Below, one piece after another: positions 11,214 to 21,815 of a DNA stretch of 64,000 bases (its first letter is position 1; each line of letters begins with the position of its first letter). Position numbers and translations under genes: made by a program. Under the pieces are notes generated by a model. The model made no database searches. It was not told the DNA's origin and worked only from the letters and a program-made list of their open reading frames with translations. The stretch lies in assembly GCA_028274465.1 (NCBI GenBank), contig CM051458.1:70650885-70714884 (forward strand). Reading direction: 5' to 3'. Source of the stretch: Plantago ovata (lineage: Eukaryota > Streptophyta > Magnoliopsida > Lamiales > Plantaginaceae).

Positions 11214-11374
11214 TTAATTGATTACGTATATACGTATATATTGTATGATTACGTAGATATGTGGATGCAATTGATTCTATGATAAATTCGATTTTCAAAA
11301 GTTTTGTTTTTATATAAATTTAGAATTTAAATTTTTTCAAAAAAAAAAAAAAAAATTTAATATATATAATTTTT

Positions 11375-11605
11375 CGACCGGGCCGCTTGCGCGTCGCAAG
11401 CGGCGGCCGGCCACGCAGGCGGTCGGCGGCGCCTGCGGAGCAGGCGCCCTGCCTACGGCACGGGCGCTAGGCGCCCGTGCCGCGGGCAGCGCCTGCGGAC
11501 ACAGGCGCCCCGCGCCTGCAACCGCGGTGTCCAGTGCCCGCGTGCCGCGGGCTCCGAGCTCCCGATGCCGCGGGCAACGGGGGGACGGACTAGGTCCCGT
11601 CCCAC
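11375..11605 (+). repeat. GC-rich palindrome block in the COP3 leader
   Basis: An extremely GC-rich stretch between poly-A and A/T-rich flanks, built from repeats and inverted repeats of GGCGCCTGCGG, GGGCGCC and their complements. The equivalent block in COP4 (35083-35338, minus strand) uses the same words in a different order and length. It lies between the primer site and gag, so in RNA it would fold strongly. Frames open across it are low-complexity by-products. Confidence 0.8.
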
Positions 11606-12096
11606 TTTTAAAAAAAAAAAATAAAAAAAAATTATATATTTTCGGGTTGGACCCAAAATCGAATTTTGAAAGTTTTGAGGATTGAATTTTATATTTGGAA
11701 TATAAATATGATTTAATTGTAATTATTTTAAACTAGAGGCGTTAAATTTAATTAGTATAAAGTTAAAGAGCTTATTTGTAATTTATCAATTTATTGTTTA
11801 TTGCGAATTAGTCCTTCTACTTTTGAATTTTATATTTAACACCTCTAAGGTTTTTTAAAATTACAATTAAGTCCTTCGGGTTTTCGAAAATTGCTACTTG
11901 GTCAATAGAATTTTTGAATGTTCAATCTAGTCCAAATTTTCAATTATTTCATAGAGATTATAAGTATGGGATTATAATTTTCATAATAAAATTATGAAGT
12001 CATTTGTCATCCACATAGGCTACTACTTGTTTCATATGCTCAATATGCTATTGTTTGACAATGCATGTTTAAATACCATGTTTTTACATTCTGTTC

Positions 12097-12265
12097 GACC
12101 GCTATGCATGCGAGGGTAAGGCGGCGCCCTCTTATATGTCGGACCGCATATTTATGTATGGGTAGGCGGCACCCATTATATGCTTGACCGCGTTTAGAAC
12201 TAGAATGGATAGGCAGCATCCATTACGTGTAGACCGTTCATGCATGATGGGTAGGCGGCGCCCTT
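12097..12265 (+). ncRNA. four tandem stem-loops in the COP3 leader
   Basis: Four units each begin with GACCG (12097, 12142, 12186, 12232) and hold a hairpin with loop AGGCGGC or a near variant: 12112-12131, 12158-12176, 12205-12223 and 12247-12265. The stems differ but stay paired: GAGGGT/GCCCTC, ATGGGT/ACCCAT, ATGGAT/ATCCAT, ATGGGT/GCCCTT (one mismatch). The same array occurs in COP4 and COP2. Position in the leader suggests an RNA element for packaging, dimerisation or translation, but the role is unknown. Confidence 0.7.
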
Positions 12266-12333
12266 ATTTGTTTGTAGATGACTGACTGATAACAACCCTC
12301 AAGCTACAAGCTCCAACCAATATAAGTACGGAA

Positions 12334-12495
<162 letters not shown>

Positions 12496-12740
12496 GTATT
12501 TCTGAGATGCTTTGCATAGGGTGCTTTAATTTTGAACTTTCATTGCGTTTTCTTGTATTGGCGACCTCGTCTTACAAGACTCGCAGTAATCGTCGAATTA
12601 GAGTAAGCCTATGGTTATGACTTACTGCATATTGTATCTAGCGATCTCGATAGGTGCAATATGTAGGGCATCGGGTTAAATTAGATTTAACAACCAAGAG
12701 TTGCGTGACGCAATTGGATAGTCTTACAAGTCCTACCGGT

Positions 12741-12787
12741 CATATTATGCTATGCGACCAGCCCCCGTTGGAGTATGGCATAATATG
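12741..12787 (+). ncRNA. long conserved hairpin in the COP3 leader
   Basis: CATATTATGC (12741-12750) pairs with GCATAATATG (12778-12787), extendable by three pairs, around a loop containing CAGCCCCCGTTGG. In COP4 (34038-34084) and COP2 (63503-63549) a base change in one arm turns a pair into G-U, so pairing is kept. The hairpin overlaps the start of the 51-codon upstream ORF. Confidence 0.55.
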
Positions 12788-12902
12788 GATTTGGATCTTG
12801 GCCACTACGGTAACTTGTTGGATATTACCCGTATGTTTGTTGTGGGGGCAAGCATATGTGAAAATAGTGGGAGCTAAACAGCTAAAGGACCTTGTTGTTT
12901 AG
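12747..12902 (+). CDS. conserved 51-codon ORF upstream of COP3 gag
   Basis: From the ATG at 12747 the frame encodes 51 residues with a hydrophobic centre (IIWIWILATTVTCW, PVCLLW), which could be one membrane segment, and ends LKDLVV. The same 51-codon frame is open in COP4 (33923-34078) and COP2 (63388-63543). COP3 and COP4 differ at four bases by eye, and all four change a residue, so I see no sign of protein-level selection. It ends about 80 bases before gag and may be a regulatory upstream ORF or a chance open frame. Confidence 0.3.
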   Translation: MLCDQPPLEYGIIWIWILATTVTCWILPVCLLWGQAYVKIVGAKQLKDLVV

Positions 12903-12982
12903 TTATGTTGACTGTGTATTTAGAAATAATATTTCAATAGTTGATTTATTATTTTCGTTCTATATTATTTCTCCTGGAAACC

Positions 12983-15599
12983 GAAATGGCGAGAATCTCG
13001 CTCCGTGCTGTCTTAGGAAGCAAATTTTAACCGGACCAAACTTCCTAGATTGGATCAGGAATATACGTTTGGTGCTGAGGTACGAAAAGATTGAGTACGT
13101 CTTGGACGAGGTCATTCCCGTGTGCCCCGAAAATCAGACTGCCGATCAGGTTGCTGCTTGGAATCAAGCCAACAAGGCAAGGTCTAATAAGCATCTTGAG
13201 GATGCTAAGTCCGCGTAGTGTATTATGCTGGCGGTAATGAGCAATGAGCTGCAGAGGCAACATGAAAGCATGTTGACATATGAGATGTTGAAACATCTTG
13301 AGTCGCTCTTTAAAACGACAGCTAGAAGTGTTGAATTTGATTTGATCAAAGACATACACAGGTGCAAGCTCAGTGAAGGAGGGAACATGTCTGAGCATGT
13401 TCTCAAAATGATTGGTCTCTTTGAAAAGCTTGCCAATGCCGGCGTTAAGCTAGAGAACAAGATCATGGTGATCTTTGTCCTTCAATCATTGCCGAGTTCG
13501 TATTCGCAGTTCATCATTAATTACACGATGAATGCGAAAGACGTCACACTGCCTGAACTTCATTAATCTGCTGAAGACATATGATCAAACTCTTCCTAAG
13601 AAGGAAAGGTCGATTATGTTGGGCAACCGTCTGACCTAAACCCGAGAAACAAAGGTGCTAAGGGTAAGGGAAATTCGGGAGCCAAGGCTAACACTTCGAG
13701 TGATAAGCCTAAGCGTCTGAACCAGAAAGGGAAGTTCAAGAGGAGCGGAACGGTACACACAGATGAATGTCTTTTCTGTAAGCAGAAAGGACATTGGAAG
13801 AATGATTGCCCTAAGCTGAGGGCAGATCAAGCTAAGAAGCCACCAGCTTCTAGCTCAGGTATGTTTGTTATTGAAATGAACATGACTACTTTTGACTCCA
13901 ATGGTTGGGTATTAGATACAGCCTGTGGCTCGCACATTTATAATAATGTGCAAGGGGCCATTGAACACAGGCTAGTCAAGCAAGGTGAAACGACTTGCAT
14001 GTTGGGAACAACAATCCAGTTGAAGCCAAACGCGTTAGACGCTGCAAGATAGATTTACCATCAGGACAATGTTTGGAACTTGATGACGTTTATTTTGTTC
14101 CATCCATTGGCAGAAATATTATTTCCATTCCATTGTTGGACAATTTGGGTTTTTCCTGATACTTGTTATTTTTGATTAAATGACCAGTATTGTGGAAAAG
14201 CTCGCTTAGTGAATGGTTTATATATTTTGCAAAGTAGTCTACCTTTATTTCAAATACATAACAAACAACCGTCTTCAAGTAAGAAGAATAATCCATCTTA
14301 TCTATGGCATTGTAGGCTAGGCCATATCAATGAAACACGGATTCAAAGACTAAGGAAGTTGGACTACTTAGAACCATTTGATTTCGAATCATATGGTACA
14401 TGTGAATCTTGTGTTAAGGGAAAGATGACGAACAAACCTTTTGTTGGACAAGGTGTTCGTGCCACTCGCTGCTTAGAGCTCATACATACCGATGTATGTG
14501 GACTGTTTAAAGTCCATGCGCGTGGGGGTTATCCTTACTTCGTTACCTTTACTGACGATTTCTCAAGGTATGGATATATCTTTCTTATGAAGAATAAATC
14601 CGAGACCTTTGGGAAATTCAAGGAGTTTAGGAATGAGGTCGAGAATGAATTGAACCTAAGGATAGTCAATCTTCGATCGGATCGAGGAGGTGAATACCTT
14701 AGTGAAGAATTTATCGATTACTTGAAGAAAAATGGGATTCAATCTCAATGGACTCCTCCTGGAACACCACAGTTAAACGGTGTGTCTGAGAGGAGGAATC
14801 GAACCCTGTTAGACATGGTAAGATCAATGATTGGATTCTCGACTCTTCCAAAGTATCTGTGGGGATATGCACTACAAACTGCAATCTACATTCTGAACCG
14901 TGTACCATCTAAATCAGTGGAGAAAACTCCTTATGAGTTATGGAAGGGAAAGAAGCCTTCACTAGGCTATCTTAGACCTTGGGGCTGTCCTGCGATAGTC
15001 AATCTGATGCTCACTGATAAGTTAGATGCCAAGGGTGTCAAAGTATATTTCATAGGCTATCCTCGTCAGACGAGAGGCTATGAATTCTATCATGCTGAAG
15101 ATCACAAGGTGATCATGTCTAGAAATGTGAAGTTTTTAGAAGCTGAATACCTCGAAGAAGAGAGGTTAGATGATATGATAGAACTTGAAGAAATTCAAGA
15201 CTTTGACACGCGCGAACATAAGGTCTTTAAATCTTCTGATTTGGACTCAAGTTCAGTGGGAGCTTTCGAAGCAGACAAGGGTGATGATATGACACAAGGA
15301 TGTTGGGAATGACACAGTCCACCTACATCGACAAAATACTGAAGCGTTATAAGATGGACGACTCAAAGAGAGGCTTTCTCCCAGCTAGGCATGGGATTGT
15401 CTTATCAGTTAAGGATGGTCCTAAAACTGATGAAGAAAGAAATGCAATGAGTCGTGTGCCCTATACTTCGGCAGTAGGGTCTATAATGTATGCAATGAAT
15501 TGCACAAGGCCCGATGTGGCATATGCGCTTAGTGTCACTTGTCGACACCAACAGAATCCAGGAGTACCTCACTGGACTGCTGTGAAGAACATTCTTAAG
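12983..15599 (+). pseudogene. COP3 gag and pol region (gag, integrase, part of RT)
   Basis: Gag starts at the ATG at 12983 (MARISLRAVLG) and shows the UBN2-type core (LTGPNFLDWIRNIRLVL, YEMLKHLESLF, LLKTYDQTLP-type end) and a zinc knuckle around 13770-13810. Then come a protease-like VLDTACGSH, a GAG-pre-integrase segment [16 protein letters not shown] with CESCVKGK, and an integrase core with [14 protein letters not shown] and [11 protein letters not shown]. Late RT connection sequence follows up to the TAT1 insertion. Pol is incomplete and the region has several breaks. In life it would encode particle, integration and copying functions in one polyprotein. Confidence 0.85.
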
Positions 15600-16354
15600 T
15601 GTTAGTGTTGAAATATGTCCAGTCCGCATGTACGAACTGGAGCGGTCTAAGAGCGCGACAAAGCATCATAGGCCGTCCCTCAAGGGGCACGACCACACCC
15701 AAGTATGTCACTAAGGTGTGGACCGACCAAACATAGGGTCCGACCATCACTGGGAGGACAACCCTCAAAATAAGCTCCTCACAAGGACAAAGCTGCCAGT
15801 GAGCTCGAGTAGCATCTCTCGGGCTCGAGGAGACCTTACGTCAAGGTAACGCTCCTTGATAGAAACTGAGCAGGACACTACTCGCATCTTCCACGTACAA
15901 GGAAGGCACGAGGACCCTGAGCGACCAGCCGTGGTTGCTCCCTTGGGCCAAGGCCCATGGACCTCCTTAATGGGCCTGGGCCGAGGAAGGCCTCAATCCT
16001 ACTCGTACACGTGTCGCGATCCTACGCTACCGGAAGTTGAAAGGTCACAAGTATATAAAGGCCTCATTTACTCCTCAACAGTAAGCATTAATAACACCTC
16101 TCGGCCATCACATTTACTACTCGTACTAGGGAAGCCTCACAACTCCCTACTCGTAAAGTCGCCTCTCCGGTCTGATACATTACAGACCGGGCAAGAGACA
16201 CTAACCCCCCCCCCTCTAGTCTATTTCAGGTACGAGGAAGCTACAAGAAGGCTCATTTCCTATCTCGGAGGAATACTACAAGAAGAAGAACTAGATTGAC
16301 TTAGACTAGCGACTCATTGCGAACTTAGAAAGAAACACGAATTACCCTTCAACA
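15600..16354 (+). repeat. TAT1 5' LTR
   Basis: Runs from TGTTAGTG to CTTCAACA, then the primer site. It holds a G-box and TATA box (see the promoter entry) and several TGGGCC/GGCCCA motifs around 15945-15985. It is nearly identical to 43223-43978. Confidence 0.95.
15945..16060 (+). promoter_or_regulatory. TAT1 U3 promoter: TGGGCC sites, G-box and TATA box
   Basis: A TATA box GTATATAAAG (16051-16060) lies about 40 bases downstream of a G-box CACGTG (16008-16013) in the context TACACGTGTC, which fits an ABA-response element core. Upstream are GGGCCAAGGCCCA and TGGGCCTGGGCC, like plant site II motifs. The same layout is kept in the 3' LTR (TATA at 43674-43683). This suggests a stress- or growth-responsive promoter, by motif only. 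Confidence 0.6.
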
Positions 16355-16356
16355 TT

Positions 16357-16374
16357 TGGCGCCGTCTGTGGGAA
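16357..16374 (+). other. TAT1 primer-binding site
   Basis: TGGCGCCGTCTGTGGGAA begins two bases after the LTR end. This primer site is characteristic of the Tat group of plant Ty3/gypsy elements and sets the LTR border and orientation. Confidence 0.92.
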
Positions 16375-16662
16375 GCGACACGAAAGGTCATTCCTTGCCC
16401 TACTGGTCGAGCCACAACCCTCCTCGTGACCCTTCACGAATATGCCTCCCAGAAGAAGCAACAGTCTTGCTAATGCACCACCCAGGTAACGGGATTACAC
16501 GGAGGGGGAACGGATGGTGCTCCGAGGGAACCGAGAAACAACAATGTTGCAAGAAATCGGGATTACACGGAGGGGGCATTTACTAATGTCACCAACTCCC
16601 AAAATGAAAGATCGGGAGAAAACTACCCGCAAGGAATCCCGGTAGGAAATGCCTATGGAGCG
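16375..16662 (+). other. TAT1 leader
   Basis: Non-coding leader between the primer site and the gag reading region. It contains a short repeat of the words GGGATTACACGGAGGGGG (around 16491-16508 and 16559-16576). No other feature is visible. Confidence 0.6.
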
Positions 16663-19600
16663 TTGAGAGTCCCGAACAACGCCGAGCCTAGGGGGCAGCC
16701 TCATCCGATAGCAATCAACCAACCTCCCGTAGCAGTGAACCCTCCTCAACCGGCCGCATTGACCTTCACCCTTCCTGATGGACGTGTAGTCCGACCATCA
16801 GACTTCGGGATGGGCGAAGCTCAATACGGTCTATTCCTTCTTACTATACAAGGATACGTCGGGGGTAATGAGGCTATCAGGGTTAATACCGAGATACAAG
16901 CTCAGGGAGCACAACAAGCCCCGGTGCAAGAGCAACCTCGTGACACCCTGGTCGCTCCTCGTCAATCCCAAGGAAGAGCACCAGTTACACAAGATGAAGC
17001 ACATTCAAGAGCCAACACCAGGCCAATCCAATCTCGACTTGGACCATCAAGAGTTCAATCGAGGTTAGGACCCCAAGGTGCCCCGGAAGACTTGAGAGAC
17101 CTGATTGATAGAAGAATACGGGCATCGTTACAAAATGTAGCGCAACAAGAAAATAGAGCTCAGGTGGTCGCTACACCACCCGTTCTCCCCAATCAAGTTA
17201 CCCCCAACCAGGTAACTCCTCAAAACCAACAAGAAGCAGTGGAGGAGAATCAAGCATTGAGAACAGTAGTTGAGGTAACCCCCCTGGTCGATCCGATCAC
17301 GGGGAGGAGGCTCACTCTGGAGGAACTCAACGCGAGGAAATCCGCACTTGATGTTCAGATAGAGACTCTACGAGGAACTGTCCAAGAGAGAGAGCAAGAC
17401 CAAGATCCGAGCCCTTTGTGCGATGAGATTAGAAGCCACCAGGCCAAAATCGAAAGAGGGTTCCCCACCTTCGAAAGCTATGATGGAACAAGTTGTCCGA
17501 AGGACTACTTGGTAAGATTTGGCACTAAAATGGACGCTTACGGTCATGATTCAAGGACCAAAGCACTCCTCTTCCCGGCTAACCTCTCTGGAGAAGCCAT
17601 GAAGTGGTGGTCGCGCCTCCCTCACCGATCCATCAAGTCATATAGAGATCTCTGCAAGGAGTTTTCTAAGCGTTTCGAGAAAGTGATGAACGCCAAGAGA
17701 CGGGTGAGGTAATTGGCTGAAATTGTTCAGAGAAACAACGAGGACTTGAGGGACTTCATCAATCGCTTTCATGAAGCAGCCCTCCAAGTCGAAGATCACT
17801 CGATCAATGAGAGGAAAGAATATTTGTATGGTAACACTACCAACATCAAATTCCAAGATGTACTCTCAGCATCGTGTGTGGAGAATGAAGCACAACTTGC
17901 CAATGTTTGCAAGGATTTCCTCGAGGCCGAGGAATTCCGAAAAACGGTCACCGTGAGAACCAATCTTCCCAAGGAAAAAGGGAAAGAAAAAGAAAAAGAG
18001 AAGGAGTACCCTCCTGGCCCCCAAAATCCGGGGAAGCAAAGGAAAGAGCAAAAATTTGGGTTGATCAAGGAGGGCAACTCCAGAAATGATTTCAGAGACA
18101 AGAGGTCTCCTCCTCGAAGGTCACCTCCAAGACGATATAGCAACTACACAAACTTAAATAGGCCAAGATCCGACATCTTGAACTATATAGTCTCGAGGAA
18201 GCTAGACATCTCGTGGACACCCCCGATTAAGGAAAATCAAAGGAACAAGAGCTCGGAAAAATTTTGCAAGTTTCACAAAGGGAAAGGGCACACCTCCGAT
18301 GAGTGTGTCGAGCTCAAAAACGAAATTGAGAGGATGATACGCAACGGCCAATTGGTTAGCTACATCCGAAAGGAGGAACCTCTAGTACTCCTCCCTCCAC
18401 CACCTGGGAGTGGGAGCGAGCACCCTCACCAAGGAAACCCTTATGATGATGACATTCATAATTACAACAATTATGAGAACCGCCCCGTGAATGGAAGCAT
18501 CCACACTCTCACAATTGCGGGAGGACCCGCGGGGGCGACACCTGTAATCAAAGGGAGATTACGGCGGACAACCTTAGGGTCCGATATGTGAAGTATGCTC
18601 AAGCCGCACGACCGGGGACCAATGTTATCTCTTTCGACGATAGCGAAATACCTCTAAAGCATGCCGGAGGAGGGAACATCTATGATCCTTGCGTCCCACT
18701 TGTAGTTTCCTTGGATGTTCAATCATACAAGCTAGGAAGAATCCTCGTCGACACCGGGTGCTCGGCTAACTTGATTTTCACCGGAACCTTGAAAAGGATG
18801 CAAATGAACCCAAGGGAAGGGCTCAGAGAAGTGAGGAGCGCATTGGTAGGCTTTGGAGGACAACCTATCATGCCACTCGGAATGATCAACCTCACGGTGT
18901 CAATGGGTAGCGCTCCTAGACGAGTGACGCAACAAGTACCTTTTGTGGTCGTCGATATGCCATTTGATTATTTTGTAGTCCTAGGCCGACCCGGTCTCTC
19001 TCAATTCCGAGCCGTAGTGTCCACGGTCCACAACAAGTTGAAGTTCCCCACTCCCCTGGGAATTGGACAAGAAGTAGGAGACATACGAGAAGCATGGGAA
19101 TGCTACACCATGTCAGCCAAGTTCACTTCTAGGGTTGCAATCGGAGAACCAAACCCCGGGCAGTCATCCGAGGAGACACCCCTAGTTCACAATGCGCCTT
19201 ATCGTTTCTGCACGGTTCGGCCAGTGAAGAGAAAGTCAAAAAAGCCAAGTCCGTCACTTAGGCGAAGAAAAGCAATCATGAAGAAAGACAAGGATACTCT
19301 AGTAGGAGCTGTTAAGGAGCTCGAGCAGTATCAAGTGATTCCACCAGTCCCATCCTCTTCCAAAAAGAAGAAATTCTTTGAGGAAAACAAAATTGAAGCA
19401 AGAGAAGCCCTAGAAGAAATCCAAATTGTCGAAGGAAGTGCCGACAAGGTCACAAAAATCGGCACCGAGATGACTACTGAAGTCAGGATGAAACTCATCC
19501 AGTGCTTGAAGGATAACAACGATATCTTCGCATGGAGTACCGAGGACCTCAAGGGGATCGACCCACGTGTCGCCGTTCACCGTTTGAACGTAGACCCGTC

Positions 19601-21715
19601 GATCACCCACATCAGAGAAAAGCGAAGAGACTTCAGTGCGGAAGATAATGCCATCATAGAAGCGGAAGTTCAAAGACTTCTTAAGGCAGGTCACATCAAG
19701 GAGGTGAGATACTCCGACTGGGTATGCAATGTGGTCCTCGTGGAGAAAGGTCCGGGAAAATGGCGAATGTGCAACAATTTCACAAGGCTCAACAAGTTTT
19801 GCCCGAAGGATCCATACCCTCTCCCACGGATCGACCAACTGGTCGATTCCACCGCTGGATGCGCCCTCCTGAGTTTCATGGATGCATACCAGGGCTTCTA
19901 CCAGGTCAAAATGGCAAAGATGATGTGCCTAAGACTGCCTTCTTCGCTAATGGCAATGTGTATTGCTTCAACGTGATGCCATTTGGTCTTAAGAACGCCG
20001 GAGCGACCTATCAGAGGTTGGTTAACAAAATGTTCAAAGAAGAGCTGGGTAAAACAATGGAAGTATATGTCGATGACATGCTCGTCAAGAGCAAAACCGA
20101 GGAGCAACATGTAGGTTACCTGGCAAAATGCTTCTCAATCTTGAGAAAGTATGGCATGAAGCTCAACCCGGCGAAGTGTACCTTTGGAGTCAAAGGGGGA
20201 AGTTCCTCGGTTACATGGTGACAGAAAGAGGAATAGAAGCAAACCCCGAAAAGATAAAGGCCATCCTCGATCTTCCCCAACCTCAATCCATCAATGAGGT
20301 GCAGCAATTGGTCGGAAAATCAATTGCATTGAGTAGATTCATCTCGAGGTCGGCCGAGAAAAATCTACCTTTTTTCAAAGTGCTAAGAAAGAGCAGCCAC
20401 TTCCAATGGACAAAGGAGTGCGAGGAAGCCTTCGAGAAGCTGAAAGAATACCTACTCGCTCCTCCACTATTGTCGAAACCCGTAGAAGGAGAGGTACTCT
20501 ATTTATACCTAACAGCGATTGGGGAAGCTATCAGCTCGGTCTTGGTACGAATCCAAGGGAACGACCACTTGCCCATCTACTACTTGAGCAAAGTACTTGC
20601 CGGGGCTGAAACGCGGTACATGGATATCGAGAGGCTTCCTTTGCCCTCGTTATACTGCAAGAAGGTTAAAACCCTACTTTGGTGCTCACAAGGTTGTAGT
20701 CTTGACAAAGCAACCTCTAAGCAAGTCCTCGGAAAACCCGAAAATTCGGGAAGAATGGCAAGATGGGCGATCGAGTAAGTGAGTACGACATCGACTATCA
20801 AGCACCTGTGGCCAAGAAAGCACAAGTCATCGCCGACTTCCTCGTAGAGTACCCCTCAAAAGGAACTTCAGAGGAAACCTTCGAAACAAAGAGTGCTATG
20901 ATGATGGTCGAAGCCCACCCCCAGCAAAACAACATGCAAGCTCTGGAAGACGCTTTAAAAGAGATTAAGCGATGTCCCAAACCAAAAGAAAAAGGCATGA
21001 AGTGTTCCTGGTGAGAAAATCGACGAGCCAAAGGGTGCGGAGACCGTCTCTCCAAACCCAAAGAATTAGTCGACCATGGAGACGTCTGGATTCTTCATGT
21101 TGATGGATCTCATCAAAAAAAAATGGCGGGATAGGAATATACTTCAAGAGTCCCGGAGGGGCTGAACTCGAGTACGCCGTTACTCTTAGTTCCCGGTCTC
21201 AAACAATGAAGCAGAATATGAAGCATCCTCATAGCTCTACGTATGGCAAAGTCATTGGAAGTGAAGAAGCTACATCTCTTCACTGATTCCAACTGGCCGA
21301 GAAGCAAATCTCGGGAACTCAGAACCAAGAAAGACTCACTGGCTGAGTACCAGAGCCATCACGAAGAAATCCAAAAATTCAAAGTTGTGAGATTGAAAAA
21401 TTCTCGAGGGATCCAATCAAAGGGCAGATGCCCTATCAAAGTATGCTTCAGCCTCCGGAGGAGTTGATACCCGGAACGTGCTACTTATGAGAATCAAACG
21501 CATTCTTTGGTCATCAAAGCCAAACGTCTTGGCAATTGCCGATCCCCGAGTTGGATGCAGAGATAACTACATATCTCCAATGCGAAGCCTCTCGTGACAG
21601 GCTGAAGCGAGGAGATCAAGGGGAAAAATCTCCCGTACAGCAAGGGACTACTTGACAACGTCTTTCGCGGGAGTTACTTGAGATGCGTGCGAAGCATGAA
21701 GTTTCAAAAACTTCT
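16663..21715 (+). pseudogene. TAT1 gag-pol region, first copy (up to the gap)
   Basis: Gag core around 17455-17700 (FPTFESYDGTSCPKDYL, LLFPANLSGEAMKWWSRLP, CKEFSKRFEKV) with a zinc-knuckle-like KFHKGKGHTSDEC near 18280. Protease near 18730 (ILVDTGCSANLIF and VVLGRPGLSQF). RT near 19600-20220 with WRMCNNFTRLNKFCPKDPYP, FMDAYQGFYQ, MPFGLKNAGATYQR and YVDD. RNase H follows. From 17277 onward it is a near duplicate of 21816-26255. Single-base length differences thicken toward the gap, which fits an unpolished contig end. It is a broken fossil with many apparent breaks. Confidence 0.88.
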
Positions 21716-21815
21716 NNNNNNNNNNNNNNNNNNNNNNNNNNNNNNNNNNNNNNNNNNNNNNNNNNNNNNNNNNNNNNNNNNNNNNNNNNNNNNNNNNNNN
21801 NNNNNNNNNNNNNNN
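21716..21815. other. assembly gap, 100 N, with false-duplication signs
   Basis: Exactly 100 N. The 4439 bases before it (17277-21715) correspond end to end to the 4440 bases after it (21816-26255). The overlap ends exactly at the gap on both sides, as expected if two overlapping contigs were laid side by side. Confidence 0.97.
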
